Under the pieces are notes generated by a model, which worked only from the letters and a program-made list of their open reading frames with translations, searched no databases and had not been told where the DNA came from. From Streptomyces sp. SID8374 (lineage in GTDB: Bacteria > Actinomycetota > Actinomycetes > Streptomycetales > Streptomycetaceae): 64,000 bases of DNA. Position 1 is the stretch's first letter; every line of letters starts with the position of its first letter. Positions 56,987-64,000 of the stretch are shown here, in pieces. A program made the position numbers and the translations under genes. Location: positions 1 through 64,000 of the forward strand of contig NZ_WWGH01000002.1 of assembly GCF_009865135.1 (NCBI RefSeq), in the 5' to 3' direction.

Positions 56987-57982
56987 GTGAGGATCTTCGG
57001 GAAGGTACGGCATCGGCCGTCCGCCTCTTGGCGGCAGGCCACGGACCGCGCGTTCACGCTGATCGGCGACGGCCGGTACGAGGACGCGGGGGCGCTGCTG
57101 ACGCGCGCGGCGGATCTGGAGCCCTGGCTCTCGGAGTCCTGGTTCAATCTGGCGCTGCTCCACAAGTTCCGGCACGACTGGGAGCAGGCGCGCGCGGCGG
57201 GCCTGCGGGCGGTCGCGCTGCTGGACCGCGAGGCCGGCGCCCCGGACTGGTGGAACGTCGGCATCGCCGCCACCGCCCTCCAGGACTGGCCGCTGGCGCG
57301 CCGTGCCTGGCAGGCGTACGGCCTCAAGGTGCCCGGCTCCGGGCTGAACAGCGCGGCCACCACCGAGCCGTCCGGCATGGAGCTGGGCAGCGCGGCGGTA
57401 CGGCTCTCGCCGGAGGGCGAGGCCGAAGTGGTCTGGGGGCGCCGCCTCGACCCGGCCCGGATGGAGGTCCTCTCCATCCCGCTGCCGTCCTCCGGGCGGC
57501 GCTGGGGCGAGGTCGTGCTGCACGACGGGGTGCCCAACGGCGAGCGGGTCACCGCCGCCGGACCCTCGTACCCGGTGTTCGACGAGATCGAGTTGTGGGC
57601 GCCCTCCCCGGTGCCGACCTGGGTGGTGCTGCTGGAGGCGGCCACCGAGGAGGACCGGGACGCGCTGGAGAAGCTGGCCTCGGACGCCGGGTTCGCCGCC
57701 GAGGACTGGTCGTCCTCCGTACGGCTGCTGTGCCGGGCCTGTTCGGAGAGCCGGATGGAGAGCGACGAGGGCGACGGGGAGCACCTGGACCCGCACGACC
57801 ACAGCGAGCCGGGCCACCCGGGACCGCTGGGCCACCGCACGGCGGGCGGCGGTGACCTGTGGGTCCCCGAGCGCGAGTGCGGCCTCGCGGCCCCGGCCGG
57901 TCTGGTGCGCGGGCTGCTGGACGGCTGGGTCGCCGACAGTCCGGACAGCCGCGAGTGGCGGGATCTCGAAGAAGTCTGCTGA
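56987..57982 (+). CDS. Tetratricopeptide-repeat protein
   Basis: The 331-residue cytoplasmic protein has TPR-like helices at about 15-110 (ATDRAFTLIGDGRYEDAGALL, SWFNLALLHKFRHDWEQA, WWNVGIAATALQDWPLARRAW), then an alpha/beta region. Later it has a His/Pro/Gly-rich stretch (HLDPHDHSEPGHPGP) and a C-terminal RECGLAAP segment. The function is unknown; it lies upstream of def in streptomycetes. GTG 56987 is chosen for its MRIFGKVRHRPSASW start; ATG 56927 would add 20 poorly biased residues. Confidence 0.78.
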   Translation: MRIFGKVRHRPSASWRQATDRAFTLIGDGRYEDAGALLTRAADLEPWLSESWFNLALLHKFRHDWEQARAAGLRAVALLDREAGAPDWWNVGIAATALQDWPLARRAWQAYGLKVPGSGLNSAATTEPSGMELGSAAVRLSPEGEAEVVWGRRLDPARMEVLSIPLPSSGRRWGEVVLHDGVPNGERVTAAGPSYPVFDEIELWAPSPVPTWVVLLEAATEEDRDALEKLASDAGFAAEDWSSSVRLLCRACSESRMESDEGDGEHLDPHDHSEPGHPGPLGHRTAGGGDLWVPERECGLAAPAGLVRGLLDGWVADSPDSREWRDLEEVC

Positions 57983-58102
57983 CCGCTGGCCGTAGGCTGT
58001 ACGCGCACCGATCGCGGTGCTGTTCCTCCCGTGGTTGCCGGGTTCCGGCCCGGTCCCGCGGGGTCACCGAGTTCAGGTTTTGCAGGAAGGCGTACGGCGG
58101 AC

Positions 58103-58741
58103 ATGTCGCAGCAGGAGACGGACGGGCGGATCGGCGTGGACGACGAGGGATTCGTCATCGACACCGAGGACTGTGAGGAGCGCGAGACGGCGCACCGGGA
58201 GCGCGGCACGTCGCGCCCGATCACGGTCGTGGGCAACCCGGTGCTGCACAAGGAGTGCAAGGACGTCACCGAGTTCGGCGACGAGCTGGCGCAGCTGATC
58301 GACGACATGTTCGCCAGCCAGAAGACGGCCGAGGGCGTGGGCCTGGCGGCCAACCAGATCGGCGTGGACCTCAAGGTCTTCGTCTACGACTGCCCGGACG
58401 ACGAAGGCAAGCGGCATGTCGGCGCCGTCTGCAACCCGGTCCTGGAGGAGCTGCCGCCCGAGGAGCGGGTGCTGGACGACTCCGGCGAGGGCTGCCTCTC
58501 GGTCCCGACCGCGTACGCCGCCCTCGCCCGTCCCGACTACGCGGTGGTGCGCGGCCAGGACGCCCAGGGCAACCCGATCAAGGTGCGCGGCACCGGCTAC
58601 TTCGCGCGCTGCCTCCAGCACGAGACGGACCACCTGTACGGCTACCTGTACATCGACCGGCTCTCCAAGCGCGACCGCAAGGACGCGCTGCGCCAGATGG
58701 AAGAGGGCACGCCGCGCTACGAGACCGTTCCCAACGACTGA
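58103..58741 (+). CDS. def: Peptide deformylase
   Basis: The 212-residue deformylase has all three motifs: GVGLAANQIG (near 83), EGCLSVP (near 130) and QHETDHLYG (near 173), whose two His plus the motif-2 Cys hold the metal. It removes the formyl group from new proteins. A 40-residue acidic N-terminal extension precedes the usual start of the fold, as in other actinobacteria. ATG 58103 has GGAAGG 12 nt upstream. Confidence 0.95.
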   Translation: MSQQETDGRIGVDDEGFVIDTEDCEERETAHRERGTSRPITVVGNPVLHKECKDVTEFGDELAQLIDDMFASQKTAEGVGLAANQIGVDLKVFVYDCPDDEGKRHVGAVCNPVLEELPPEERVLDDSGEGCLSVPTAYAALARPDYAVVRGQDAQGNPIKVRGTGYFARCLQHETDHLYGYLYIDRLSKRDRKDALRQMEEGTPRYETVPND

Positions 58742-58757
58742 GGACGCCGTACGTGGG

Positions 58758-58790
58758 AAGGCCCGGCACCGACTCCTGGTGCCGGGCCTT
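58758..58790. terminator. def terminator
   Basis: AAGGCCCGGCACC (58758-58770) pairs perfectly with 58778-58790 over a 7-nt loop, followed by T. Confidence 0.8.
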
Positions 58791-58896
58791 TCGCGTACGC
58801 GTGGCAGATAACTGCCGTTTCCCTTGCGGTAGTTGACGCGCGTCGACCCCTTGGGCCAGGCTCGCCGCACAGCGTCCGTGACCGAGAGGGAGCACC

Positions 58897-59634
58897 ATGC
58901 CGAAACGCGCCGCACGCGTTCTGCTCGCACTTGTCATGACCATTGCGTTCGCGTTGGGCGGGGCGGTGCTGACAGCCGGGCCCGCGCAGGCCGACGGCTG
59001 CTACACCTGGACCCGTACGCTCTCGCCCGGAGCCACCGGCAACGACGTCACCCAGCTCCAGATCCGGGTGGCGGGCTGGCCCGGGTACGACTCCGTGCTC
59101 GCCATCGACGGCTCCTACGGCCCCGCCACCACCGCCGCCGTCAAGCGCTTCCAGTCGGCCTACGGCCTGGCCGCCGACGGGGTCGCGGGCCCGGCCACCC
59201 AGGCCAAGATCTACGCGCTCCAGGACAACGACTGCACCCCGATCCACTTCACGTACCCCGAGCTCAACAAGTGCAACAGCACCTGGGCCGGCGGCGCGGT
59301 CGCGGCGGGCACGGCCAAGGCCAACGCGCTGAGCAGCATGTGGAAGCTGGAGGCGCTGCGCCACGCGCTCGGCGACAAGTCCATCCGCGTCACCAGCGGC
59401 TTCCGCTCCACCTCCTGCAACGCGGCCGTCGGCGGTGCGACCAACAGCCGCCACCTGTACGGCGACGCGGTCGACCTCGGCGCCTCGCCGCACTCCCTGT
59501 GCACGCTGGCCAAGCAGGCCCGCTACCACGGCTTCCGCGGGATCCTCGGCCCGGGCTACGCCGGCCACGGTGACCACGTGCACGTCAACCAGGGGCCCAG
59601 CCGCTTCTGGTCGGCGTCCCAGTGCGGCATCTGA
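58897..59634 (+). CDS. Secreted M15-type peptidase (zinc DD-carboxypeptidase-like) with peptidoglycan-binding domain
   Basis: The 245-residue precursor has a Sec signal peptide (VLLALVMTIAFALGGAVL, cleavage near AQA-DG) and a peptidoglycan-binding_1 domain (about 45-110, LQIRVAGWPGYD... FQSAYGLAADG). The M15 metallopeptidase domain has SRHLYGDAVDLG (near 186) and GDHVHV (near 230) supplying the zinc ligands. Paired cysteines fit a secreted disulfide-bonded enzyme like the Streptomyces albus DD-carboxypeptidase. It trims cell-wall peptides. Confidence 0.9.
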   Translation: MPKRAARVLLALVMTIAFALGGAVLTAGPAQADGCYTWTRTLSPGATGNDVTQLQIRVAGWPGYDSVLAIDGSYGPATTAAVKRFQSAYGLAADGVAGPATQAKIYALQDNDCTPIHFTYPELNKCNSTWAGGAVAAGTAKANALSSMWKLEALRHALGDKSIRVTSGFRSTSCNAAVGGATNSRHLYGDAVDLGASPHSLCTLAKQARYHGFRGILGPGYAGHGDHVHVNQGPSRFWSASQCGI

Positions 59635-59669
59635 CCGGCTGACGCGCTCACCGTGCCCGGTGTCCGCCC

Positions 59670-60647
59670 TCAGGCGACGTCGGGCACGGTCCCCGCCGGG
59701 CCCCGGAAGGTCCGGCGGTAGGCGTTCGGGGTGGTCCCCAGCGTCCGTACGAACTGGTGGCGCAGGGTCGCCGCCGTACCGAACCCCGTCCGCCCCGCGA
59801 TCGTGTCGACCGTCAGGTCGGAGGTCTCCAGCAGGTGCTGGGCCAGCAGCACCCGCTGCCGCAGCAGCCAGCGGTACGGGGTCGTCCCGGTCTCCTGCTG
59901 GAAGCGGCGGGCGAAGGTGCGCGGCGACATGTGCGCCAGCCCCGCCAGCTGCTCCACCGACATCTCCTGGTCCAGATGGTGCTCCATCCACGCCAGGGTG
60001 GAGCCGACCGTGTCGCAGGCGCTCCGGGGGAGCGGGCGGCTGATGTACTGCGCCTGCCCGCCGTCCCGGTGCGGCGGCACCACCATGCGGCGGGCGATCG
60101 TGTTGGCCGCGTCCTGCCCGTACTCCTGACGCACGAGGTGGAGGCAGGCGTCGATGCCCGAGGCGGTCCCGGCCGAGGTGATGACCGGGCCCTCGTCCAC
60201 GTACAGCACGTCCGGCTCCACGATGGCCTTCGGGTAGCGGCGGGCCAGCTCCGCCGCGTGGCGCCAGTGCGTCGTGCAGCGCCGGCCGTCCAGCAGGCCC
60301 GCCGCCCCGAGGACGTACGCCCCGGAGCAGACGCTCAGCACCCGCGCCCCGCGCTCCACGGCCCGCCGCAACGCGTCCAGGACCTCGTCCGGATACTCGC
60401 GGTCCACGAAGTTGCTGCCCGCCGGTACGGCGATGAGGTCGGCCTCCTCCAGCCGCTCCAGGCCGTGTTCGGTACGGATCGTGAAGCCGGCGTGGGTGCG
60501 CAGCTCGGGGCCCTCGGCGGAGACGACCGCGAAGTCGTGGACCGGCAGCCCCTCCTCGCTGCGGTCCAGGCCGAACACCTCGCTGAGCACGCCGAGTTCG
60601 AAGGGGTGGACCTCGTCCAGCAGCAGGGCGGCGACATTTTTCAGCAT
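59670..60647 (-). CDS. GlxA-family AraC-type regulator with DJ-1/PfpI-like domain
   Basis: The 325-residue protein has an N-terminal class I glutamine-amidotransferase-like domain (about 1-190, with SVCSGAYVLGAAGLLDG near 103) used as a ligand sensor. A C-terminal AraC double helix-turn-helix (about 215-315, LAGLAHMSPRTFARRF and IAGRTGFGTAATLRHQF) binds DNA. The inducer is unknown. ATG 60647 is divergent from a small membrane protein, with repeated half-sites between them that may be its own operator. Confidence 0.9.
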   Translation of the reverse strand: MLKNVAALLLDEVHPFELGVLSEVFGLDRSEEGLPVHDFAVVSAEGPELRTHAGFTIRTEHGLERLEEADLIAVPAGSNFVDREYPDEVLDALRRAVERGARVLSVCSGAYVLGAAGLLDGRRCTTHWRHAAELARRYPKAIVEPDVLYVDEGPVITSAGTASGIDACLHLVRQEYGQDAANTIARRMVVPPHRDGGQAQYISRPLPRSACDTVGSTLAWMEHHLDQEMSVEQLAGLAHMSPRTFARRFQQETGTTPYRWLLRQRVLLAQHLLETSDLTVDTIAGRTGFGTAATLRHQFVRTLGTTPNAYRRTFRGPAGTVPDVA

Positions 60648-60656
60648 GGAGCCAGT

Positions 60657-60693
60657 GTGGCAGTAATTTGATGCTGTGTGGCAGTGCTGCCAC
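60657..60693. promoter_or_regulatory. Three GTGGCAG half-sites between divergent genes
   Basis: GTGGCAG at 60657-60663 and 60678-60684 (21 bp apart, two helical turns) and its inverse CTGCCAC at 60687-60693. The last two make a perfect 7-bp-arm palindrome, GTGGCAG-TG-CTGCCAC. Such phasing suits an AraC-type activator dimer. Confidence 0.6.
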
Positions 60694-60728
60694 TGACTCT
60701 TTTCGGCGGCGCGGACGACAGTGGAGCC

Positions 60729-60938
60729 ATGAACCTCTTCCTGGACTACCTCACCGTGACCGCCCTCTTCGCCCTCGTCCTCCTGCCCGCCGCCATCGGC
60801 TTCGCCCGTGAGCGCCGCATCGACCGTCAGCTGCGTGACGCGGAACGGGGGGAGGTGGCGCGTACGGAAGCGAGGAGCGCCGCGCGACCCTATAAGGTCA
60901 CGCGGCGCTCCTACCCGAAGGGTTGGGCGAAGGCCTAG
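60729..60938 (+). CDS. 69-residue single-pass membrane protein
   Basis: A membrane helix (LDYLTVTALFALVLLPAAIGF) is followed by a charged coiled segment (ARERRIDRQLRDAERGE) and a basic tail ending YPKGWAKA. GGAG lies close before ATG 60729. It is likely under the control of the divergent GlxA-type regulator. Function unknown. Confidence 0.6.
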   Translation: MNLFLDYLTVTALFALVLLPAAIGFARERRIDRQLRDAERGEVARTEARSAARPYKVTRRSYPKGWAKA

Positions 60939-60984
60939 TCCGGTCGGTCGTGGCAACCGCAACGACGCCACCTCGGCGCCTCGC

Positions 60985-61785
60985 TCAGTGCCCGCTGCTC
61001 TCGTAATGGCGGGACTGCCGCTCCCAGAAGCGGTACGCGGCGTACATGAGGACGACGCCGATGGCCGGAGCGCCCCAGGCGAGCCACTCCGGCACGGCCA
61101 GTTCCTCCTCCCGGTCCATCAGCACGGTCGCCGGCAGATAGGCGACGAAGGCCAGCGGGAAGACGAAGGTCAGCCCGAAGCCGGCCACCGGGCCGAAGAT
61201 CTTCAGCGGGTAGTTGCCGAAGTCGCTGAAGATCATGTCGATGGCGAACTTGGTGGGGGAGACCCGCTTCATCCTGAAGACCAGCGCGGAGGCCACCAGT
61301 TGCAGGGAACTTTCCACCAGCGCACCGCCCACCACCGCGAGCGCGAGGAAGCCGACGGCTGCCGGTGACCAGTCGACCGGTGCGGAGGCCGAGGCGATGG
61401 ACAGGAGGACCACTCCGCCCGCCAGGTCGCCGAGCGAGCTCAGCCTCACCCGGCGGGTGAGGAGCTGGACCAGCGGCGGCACCGGACGGACGAGATAGCG
61501 GTCGTACTCGCCCTCGACGACGACCTCGTCGACGTGGATCAGCTGGTGGCCGGGGAGCAGCCACAGGCCGTGGGCGGTCAGCCTGATCCCGTAGAGGAAG
61601 GCGATCTCCCCCAGTCCCCAGCCGCCGACCTGCCCGAAGCGGTCCAGCACCGCCCAGATGAAGGCCAGCCCGACGCCCTGGTAGAACAGGCCGCCGATGA
61701 TGTTGACGAACAGGTTCCCCCGGTACTGGAACTCGGCCCGGAACGCCGCACCGGCCAGCAGCAGATAGACACGCGGACCTCGCAC
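60985..61785 (-). CDS. ABC-2-type exporter permease (second permease)
   Basis: The 266-residue protein has six membrane helices and an ABC-2-family (DUF990-like) EGEYDRYLVRPVPPLVQLL segment near 90. It is the third gene of an ATPase-permease-permease operon; GTG start 6 bp after the previous stop. With its partner permease it would form a heterodimeric channel. Transported substrate unknown. Confidence 0.85.
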   Translation of the reverse strand: MRGPRVYLLLAGAAFRAEFQYRGNLFVNIIGGLFYQGVGLAFIWAVLDRFGQVGGWGLGEIAFLYGIRLTAHGLWLLPGHQLIHVDEVVVEGEYDRYLVRPVPPLVQLLTRRVRLSSLGDLAGGVVLLSIASASAPVDWSPAAVGFLALAVVGGALVESSLQLVASALVFRMKRVSPTKFAIDMIFSDFGNYPLKIFGPVAGFGLTFVFPLAFVAYLPATVLMDREEELAVPEWLAWGAPAIGVVLMYAAYRFWERQSRHYESSGH

Positions 61786-61791
61786 CGCCCC

Positions 61792-62649
61792 TCATCCCCC
61801 CTGCGACATGACGCGGCGCCGGGCGCGCGACCAGACGAACGCGGCCAGGGCGCCGAGCGCGCCGATCCACGCGAGCTGGACCGCCAGGGCGGCCACGATG
61901 CCCGCACCCTCGACCTGGCCCAGGTAGACCGCCGCCGGGGTGAACGCGGTGGCCTGGAAGGGCAGCCATTCGGCGGCCGCCCTGACCGGGCCGGGCATGA
62001 ACCACAGCGGGACCAGGGCCCCGGAGAAGAACTGTGCGACGAAGCGGTAGGCCATGAGGGCGCCGCTCACCTCCAGGGTCCAGAAGGAGACCATGCCGAG
62101 CAGCAGCCCGAGCAGCTGGTTCACGAGCAGCGCGCCGAGCAGGGCCACGGGGTAGGCCAGCCCCGCCGCCGTGGAAGCCGGTGCCTGGCCCGCGCCGATC
62201 AGCAGCGCGAACGGCAGGGCCACCAGCAGGACCGGGACCGCGGCCGATGCCCACCCGAGCTGGCCGGCGAGCATCTGCCCGGGGAAGCCGACGGGCCGCA
62301 GCAGGTCCACGGCGACCTTGCCCTCCCGTACCCGCTGGTCGACGGGGGAGGACCGCCACGGGCTGACGAGCTGGTATTGGAGCGTCGTCAGCGTCGCGTA
62401 CGCCGTCATGGTGGTGAGGCCCAGTCCGTCCACCTCCGCACGGCCGTCGTAGAGGGCCTTCCAGACCACTGTCAGCAGCCAGATCTGGAGGAGCATCATC
62501 GCGAAGGACGACAGATAGGCCGTGCGGTAGGTGAGGGCGGCGCGGAACTCCATCCGGGCGCAGGCGAGATAGGCCTGGAGCGGCCTCCCGAGCGGCTGCC
62601 CCACGGAGGCCGGCGCCGTGTTCGCGGCGGAGGCGGTCGGCGCGGTCAT
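61792..62649 (-). CDS. ABC-2-type exporter permease (first permease)
   Basis: The 285-residue protein has a disordered Ala/Pro/Thr start and six membrane helices. It has the paralogous VREGKVAVDLLRPVGFPGQ segment near 115, equivalent to EGEYDRYLVRPV in the next permease, so the two are related. Its ATG overlaps the ATPase stop by 4 nt. Confidence 0.85.
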   Translation of the reverse strand: MTAPTASAANTAPASVGQPLGRPLQAYLACARMEFRAALTYRTAYLSSFAMMLLQIWLLTVVWKALYDGRAEVDGLGLTTMTAYATLTTLQYQLVSPWRSSPVDQRVREGKVAVDLLRPVGFPGQMLAGQLGWASAAVPVLLVALPFALLIGAGQAPASTAAGLAYPVALLGALLVNQLLGLLLGMVSFWTLEVSGALMAYRFVAQFFSGALVPLWFMPGPVRAAAEWLPFQATAFTPAAVYLGQVEGAGIVAALAVQLAWIGALGALAAFVWSRARRRVMSQGG

Positions 62650-63617
62650 CCGCGGTCCGCGTAGATCCGGTGGATGACGCTCTCCAGCTCGGGTTCCACG
62701 ATCGAGAGGTCGGTCACCCGGTGCCGCGACAGCACCGCAGCCACCAGTTCGGCGGGCGGGGTGCGGACGGGATCGAAGCGCAGCCACACCTTGCCGTCCT
62801 CCCGGCGGACGACCTCCGCGCCCTCGACGCTCTCCAGCCGGTCGGTCTGCACCACGAGTTCGCGGTGCGGGGCGTAGCGGGTCTTCAGCTCGTCCACCGC
62901 GCCGTCGTAGGCGACCCTGCCGTGGTCGATGAGGATGATCCGGTCGCACAGTTCCTCGACGTCGTCGAGGTCGTGGGTGGTGAGGACGACCGTGGTGCCC
63001 GATGCGCGGTTCAGCTCCGCGACGAAGGTGCGTATCCGCTCCTTGGCGATGACGTCGAGTCCGACGGTCGGCTCGTCCAGGTAGAGGATGTCCGGGTCGT
63101 AGAGCATCGCGGCGGCGAGGTCGCCGCGCATCCGCTGGCCCAGGGAGAGCTGGCGGACGGGGGTGTCGAGGAACGGGCCGAGGTCGAGTACCTCGCCGAA
63201 CTGCCGCTGCCTCTCGCGGAACCTGGCCTCCGGCACGTCGTAGAGGCGGCCGATCAGCCAGAGCGAGTCGCGCAGGGGCAGGTCCCACCAGAGCTGGCTG
63301 CGCTGGCCGAAGACCACGCCTATCCGGCGGGCGTTGCGGGAGCGGTCCCGCCAGGGCGTGGCCCCGGCGACCGTGACCGTGCCGGAGGTGGGGACGAGGA
63401 TGCCGGTGAGCATCTTGATGGTGGTGGACTTCCCCGCGCCGTTGGGGCCGAGGTAGCCGACCATCTCGCCCCGCCGGACCGTGAAGTTCACGCCGTCGAC
63501 GGCACGTTTGACGGTCTTCTCACGGGTCAGGAGCGTGCGGATGCCCGCGAAGGCGCCCTCCTGCCGTTTCGGCCGGCTGAACTCCTTGACCAGATCTGCC
63601 ACTTCTATGACGGGCAT
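62646..63617 (-). CDS. ABC transporter ATP-binding protein of the exporter operon
   Basis: The 323-residue protein has Walker A GPNGAGKSTT (near 59), Q-loop GQRSQLWWDLPL, signature LSLGQRMRGDLAAAM (near 151), Walker B ILYLDEPTVGLD and the H-loop TTHDLDDVEELC. A C-terminal regulatory region (about 245-323) follows. The architecture matches exporter ATPases of the DrrA/NatA group. First gene of the operon; ATG 63617 with AGGAGAGGCG-like site upstream. Confidence 0.92.
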   Translation of the reverse strand: MPVIEVADLVKEFSRPKRQEGAFAGIRTLLTREKTVKRAVDGVNFTVRRGEMVGYLGPNGAGKSTTIKMLTGILVPTSGTVTVAGATPWRDRSRNARRIGVVFGQRSQLWWDLPLRDSLWLIGRLYDVPEARFRERQRQFGEVLDLGPFLDTPVRQLSLGQRMRGDLAAAMLYDPDILYLDEPTVGLDVIAKERIRTFVAELNRASGTTVVLTTHDLDDVEELCDRIILIDHGRVAYDGAVDELKTRYAPHRELVVQTDRLESVEGAEVVRREDGKVWLRFDPVRTPPAELVAAVLSRHRVTDLSIVEPELESVIHRIYADRG

Positions 63618-63684
63618 GTGCGCCTCTCCTGGAGCGGGCCGGGCCCGGTCGGGCGTGATCGATCTGAGAGTGTGCACGCCGAGG

Positions 63685-63700
63685 CTTGGTCCGGTCCAAG
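63685..63700. promoter_or_regulatory. Palindrome upstream of the ABC operon
   Basis: CTTGG-T-CCGG-T-CCAAG (63685-63700) is symmetric except for its two T positions and overlaps a possible minus-strand -35 TTGGAC. It may be an operator for the exporter operon; the regulator is not in the window. Confidence 0.5.
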
Positions 63701-63745
63701 TGTTTTCCGTCCGGCCGGTCCCCGTGATGCCGTGACGGGACGCGG

Positions 63746-63781
63746 AAGGCCCCACCGTGCTCAGCAGCACGGTGGGGCCTT
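63746..63781. terminator. nrdB terminator
   Basis: AAGGCCCCACCGTGCT (63746-63761) pairs perfectly over 16 bp with 63766-63781; loop CAGC; TT follows on the plus strand. It lies downstream of nrdB. Confidence 0.85.
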
Positions 63782-63817
63782 TTGCTGTCCGCAGTCCGGA
63801 GAGGGTCCGGAGCGGGC

Positions 63818-64000
63818 CTAGAAGTCGTCGTCGAACCCGACCGAGCCCTCGACCGCCACCTGGTAGGCGGACGGGCGGCGCTCGAAGAAGTTCGTCAGCT
63901 CCTGGACGCCCTGGAGCTCCATGAAGGAGAACGGGTTCTCCGAGCCGTACACCGTCGGGAAGCCCAGGCGGGCCAGGCGCTGGTCGGCGACGCACTCCAG
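63818..64000 (-). CDS. nrdB: Class I ribonucleotide reductase beta subunit NrdB (3' end, partial)
   Basis: The last 60 residues end in ADQRLARLGFPTVYGSENPF, then FMELQGVQELTNFFERRPSA and a final GFDDDF. This is the typical NrdB C-terminus; the acidic/aromatic tail docks to NrdA. The gene runs off the window edge. Class I enzymes make deoxyribonucleotides aerobically. In S. coelicolor nrdAB sits just beyond this point (SCO5225-5226, from memory). Confidence 0.9.
   Translation of the reverse strand: MECVADQRLARLGFPTVYGSENPFSFMELQGVQELTNFFERRPSAYQVAVEGSVGFDDDF

Noticed and set aside
63618..63817. Possible small gene between the ABC operon and nrdB
   Set aside because: No frame has a ribosome site and coding bias; the stretch holds the palindrome and the nrdB terminator.

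Overview
The window is high-GC actinobacterial chromosome, almost certainly Streptomyces. The evidence is strong C/G third-position bias, many GTG/TTG starts, only two TTA (bldA-type) leucine codons seen in frame, WhiB-, SigR/RsrA- and mycoredoxin-type proteins, a Zn DD-carboxypeptidase of Streptomyces type, and gene order matching what I remember of the S. coelicolor core region from moeZ (about SCO5178) through wblC (SCO5190), hisN (SCO5208) and sigR-rsrA (SCO5216-5217) to nrdAB (SCO5225-5226). It is core chromosome: I see no IS element, prophage, CRISPR array or biosynthetic cluster.

Layout. 1-2 kb: end of a cell-surface polysaccharide-like cluster (sugar epimerase, spherulin-4-like protein). 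2-10 kb: moeZ sulfur-carrier activator, two tandem secreted lipoprotein peptidases of the tripeptidyl-aminopeptidase family, and a large membrane protein fusing a degenerate kinase to a flippase-like domain. 9.7-22.6 kb: a DNA-repair block (alkyltransferase-like protein, the AdnA/AdnB helicase-nuclease pair, UvrD2 helicase) with an M20 peptidase, NudC and mycoredoxin. 22.6-24.3 kb: wblC/whiB7 behind a probable ribosome-controlled attenuator. 24.3-40.5 kb: conserved actinobacterial genes (ABC1 kinase, E1-like protein, YgjP-type metallopeptidase, a TerD/AIM24 operon, NUDIX, DUF2342 zincin, SDR, moaE, Lon-like PDZ protease, UPF0182). As I recall, much of this order is shared with Mycobacterium tuberculosis Rv3193c-Rv3206c. 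40.5-43.2 kb: two identical initiator tRNA genes flanking a Sel1-repeat gene. 43.3-52.9 kb: catR/catalase, CBS protein, hisN, TetR/SMR pair, rsgA-aroA, M50 protease, SRAP and a hydrolase. 52.9-54.1 kb: sigR-rsrA. 54.2-64 kb: two HD-domain membrane proteins, TPR protein, peptide deformylase, DD-carboxypeptidase, GlxA-type regulator, a three-gene ABC exporter operon and the 3' end of nrdB.

How it fits together. The strongest regulatory theme is thiol-oxidative stress. The window encodes the redox-controlled sigma factor SigR and its zinc anti-sigma RsrA, and I find three exact GGAAT-N18-GTT SigR-type promoters, before moeZ, before mycoredoxin and before sigR itself. The long SigR isoform start has its own strong Shine-Dalgarno sequence. 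Other signals are a terminator-attenuator before wblC, a perfect TGTGA-N6-TCACA site before the CBS gene, and a recurring arrangement in which genes without a clear Shine-Dalgarno sequence have a -10-like hexamer 6-7 nt before the start codon, suggesting leaderless mRNAs.

No clearly new defence or biosynthetic system is visible. The least understood assemblies are the E1-like/YgjP-metallopeptidase/ABC1-kinase neighbourhood (24.5-28.1 kb), the TerD-AIM24 operon (28.2-31.3 kb), the pseudokinase-flippase fusion (6.6-9.6 kb) and the degenerate HD-GYP partner (55.6-56.9 kb).
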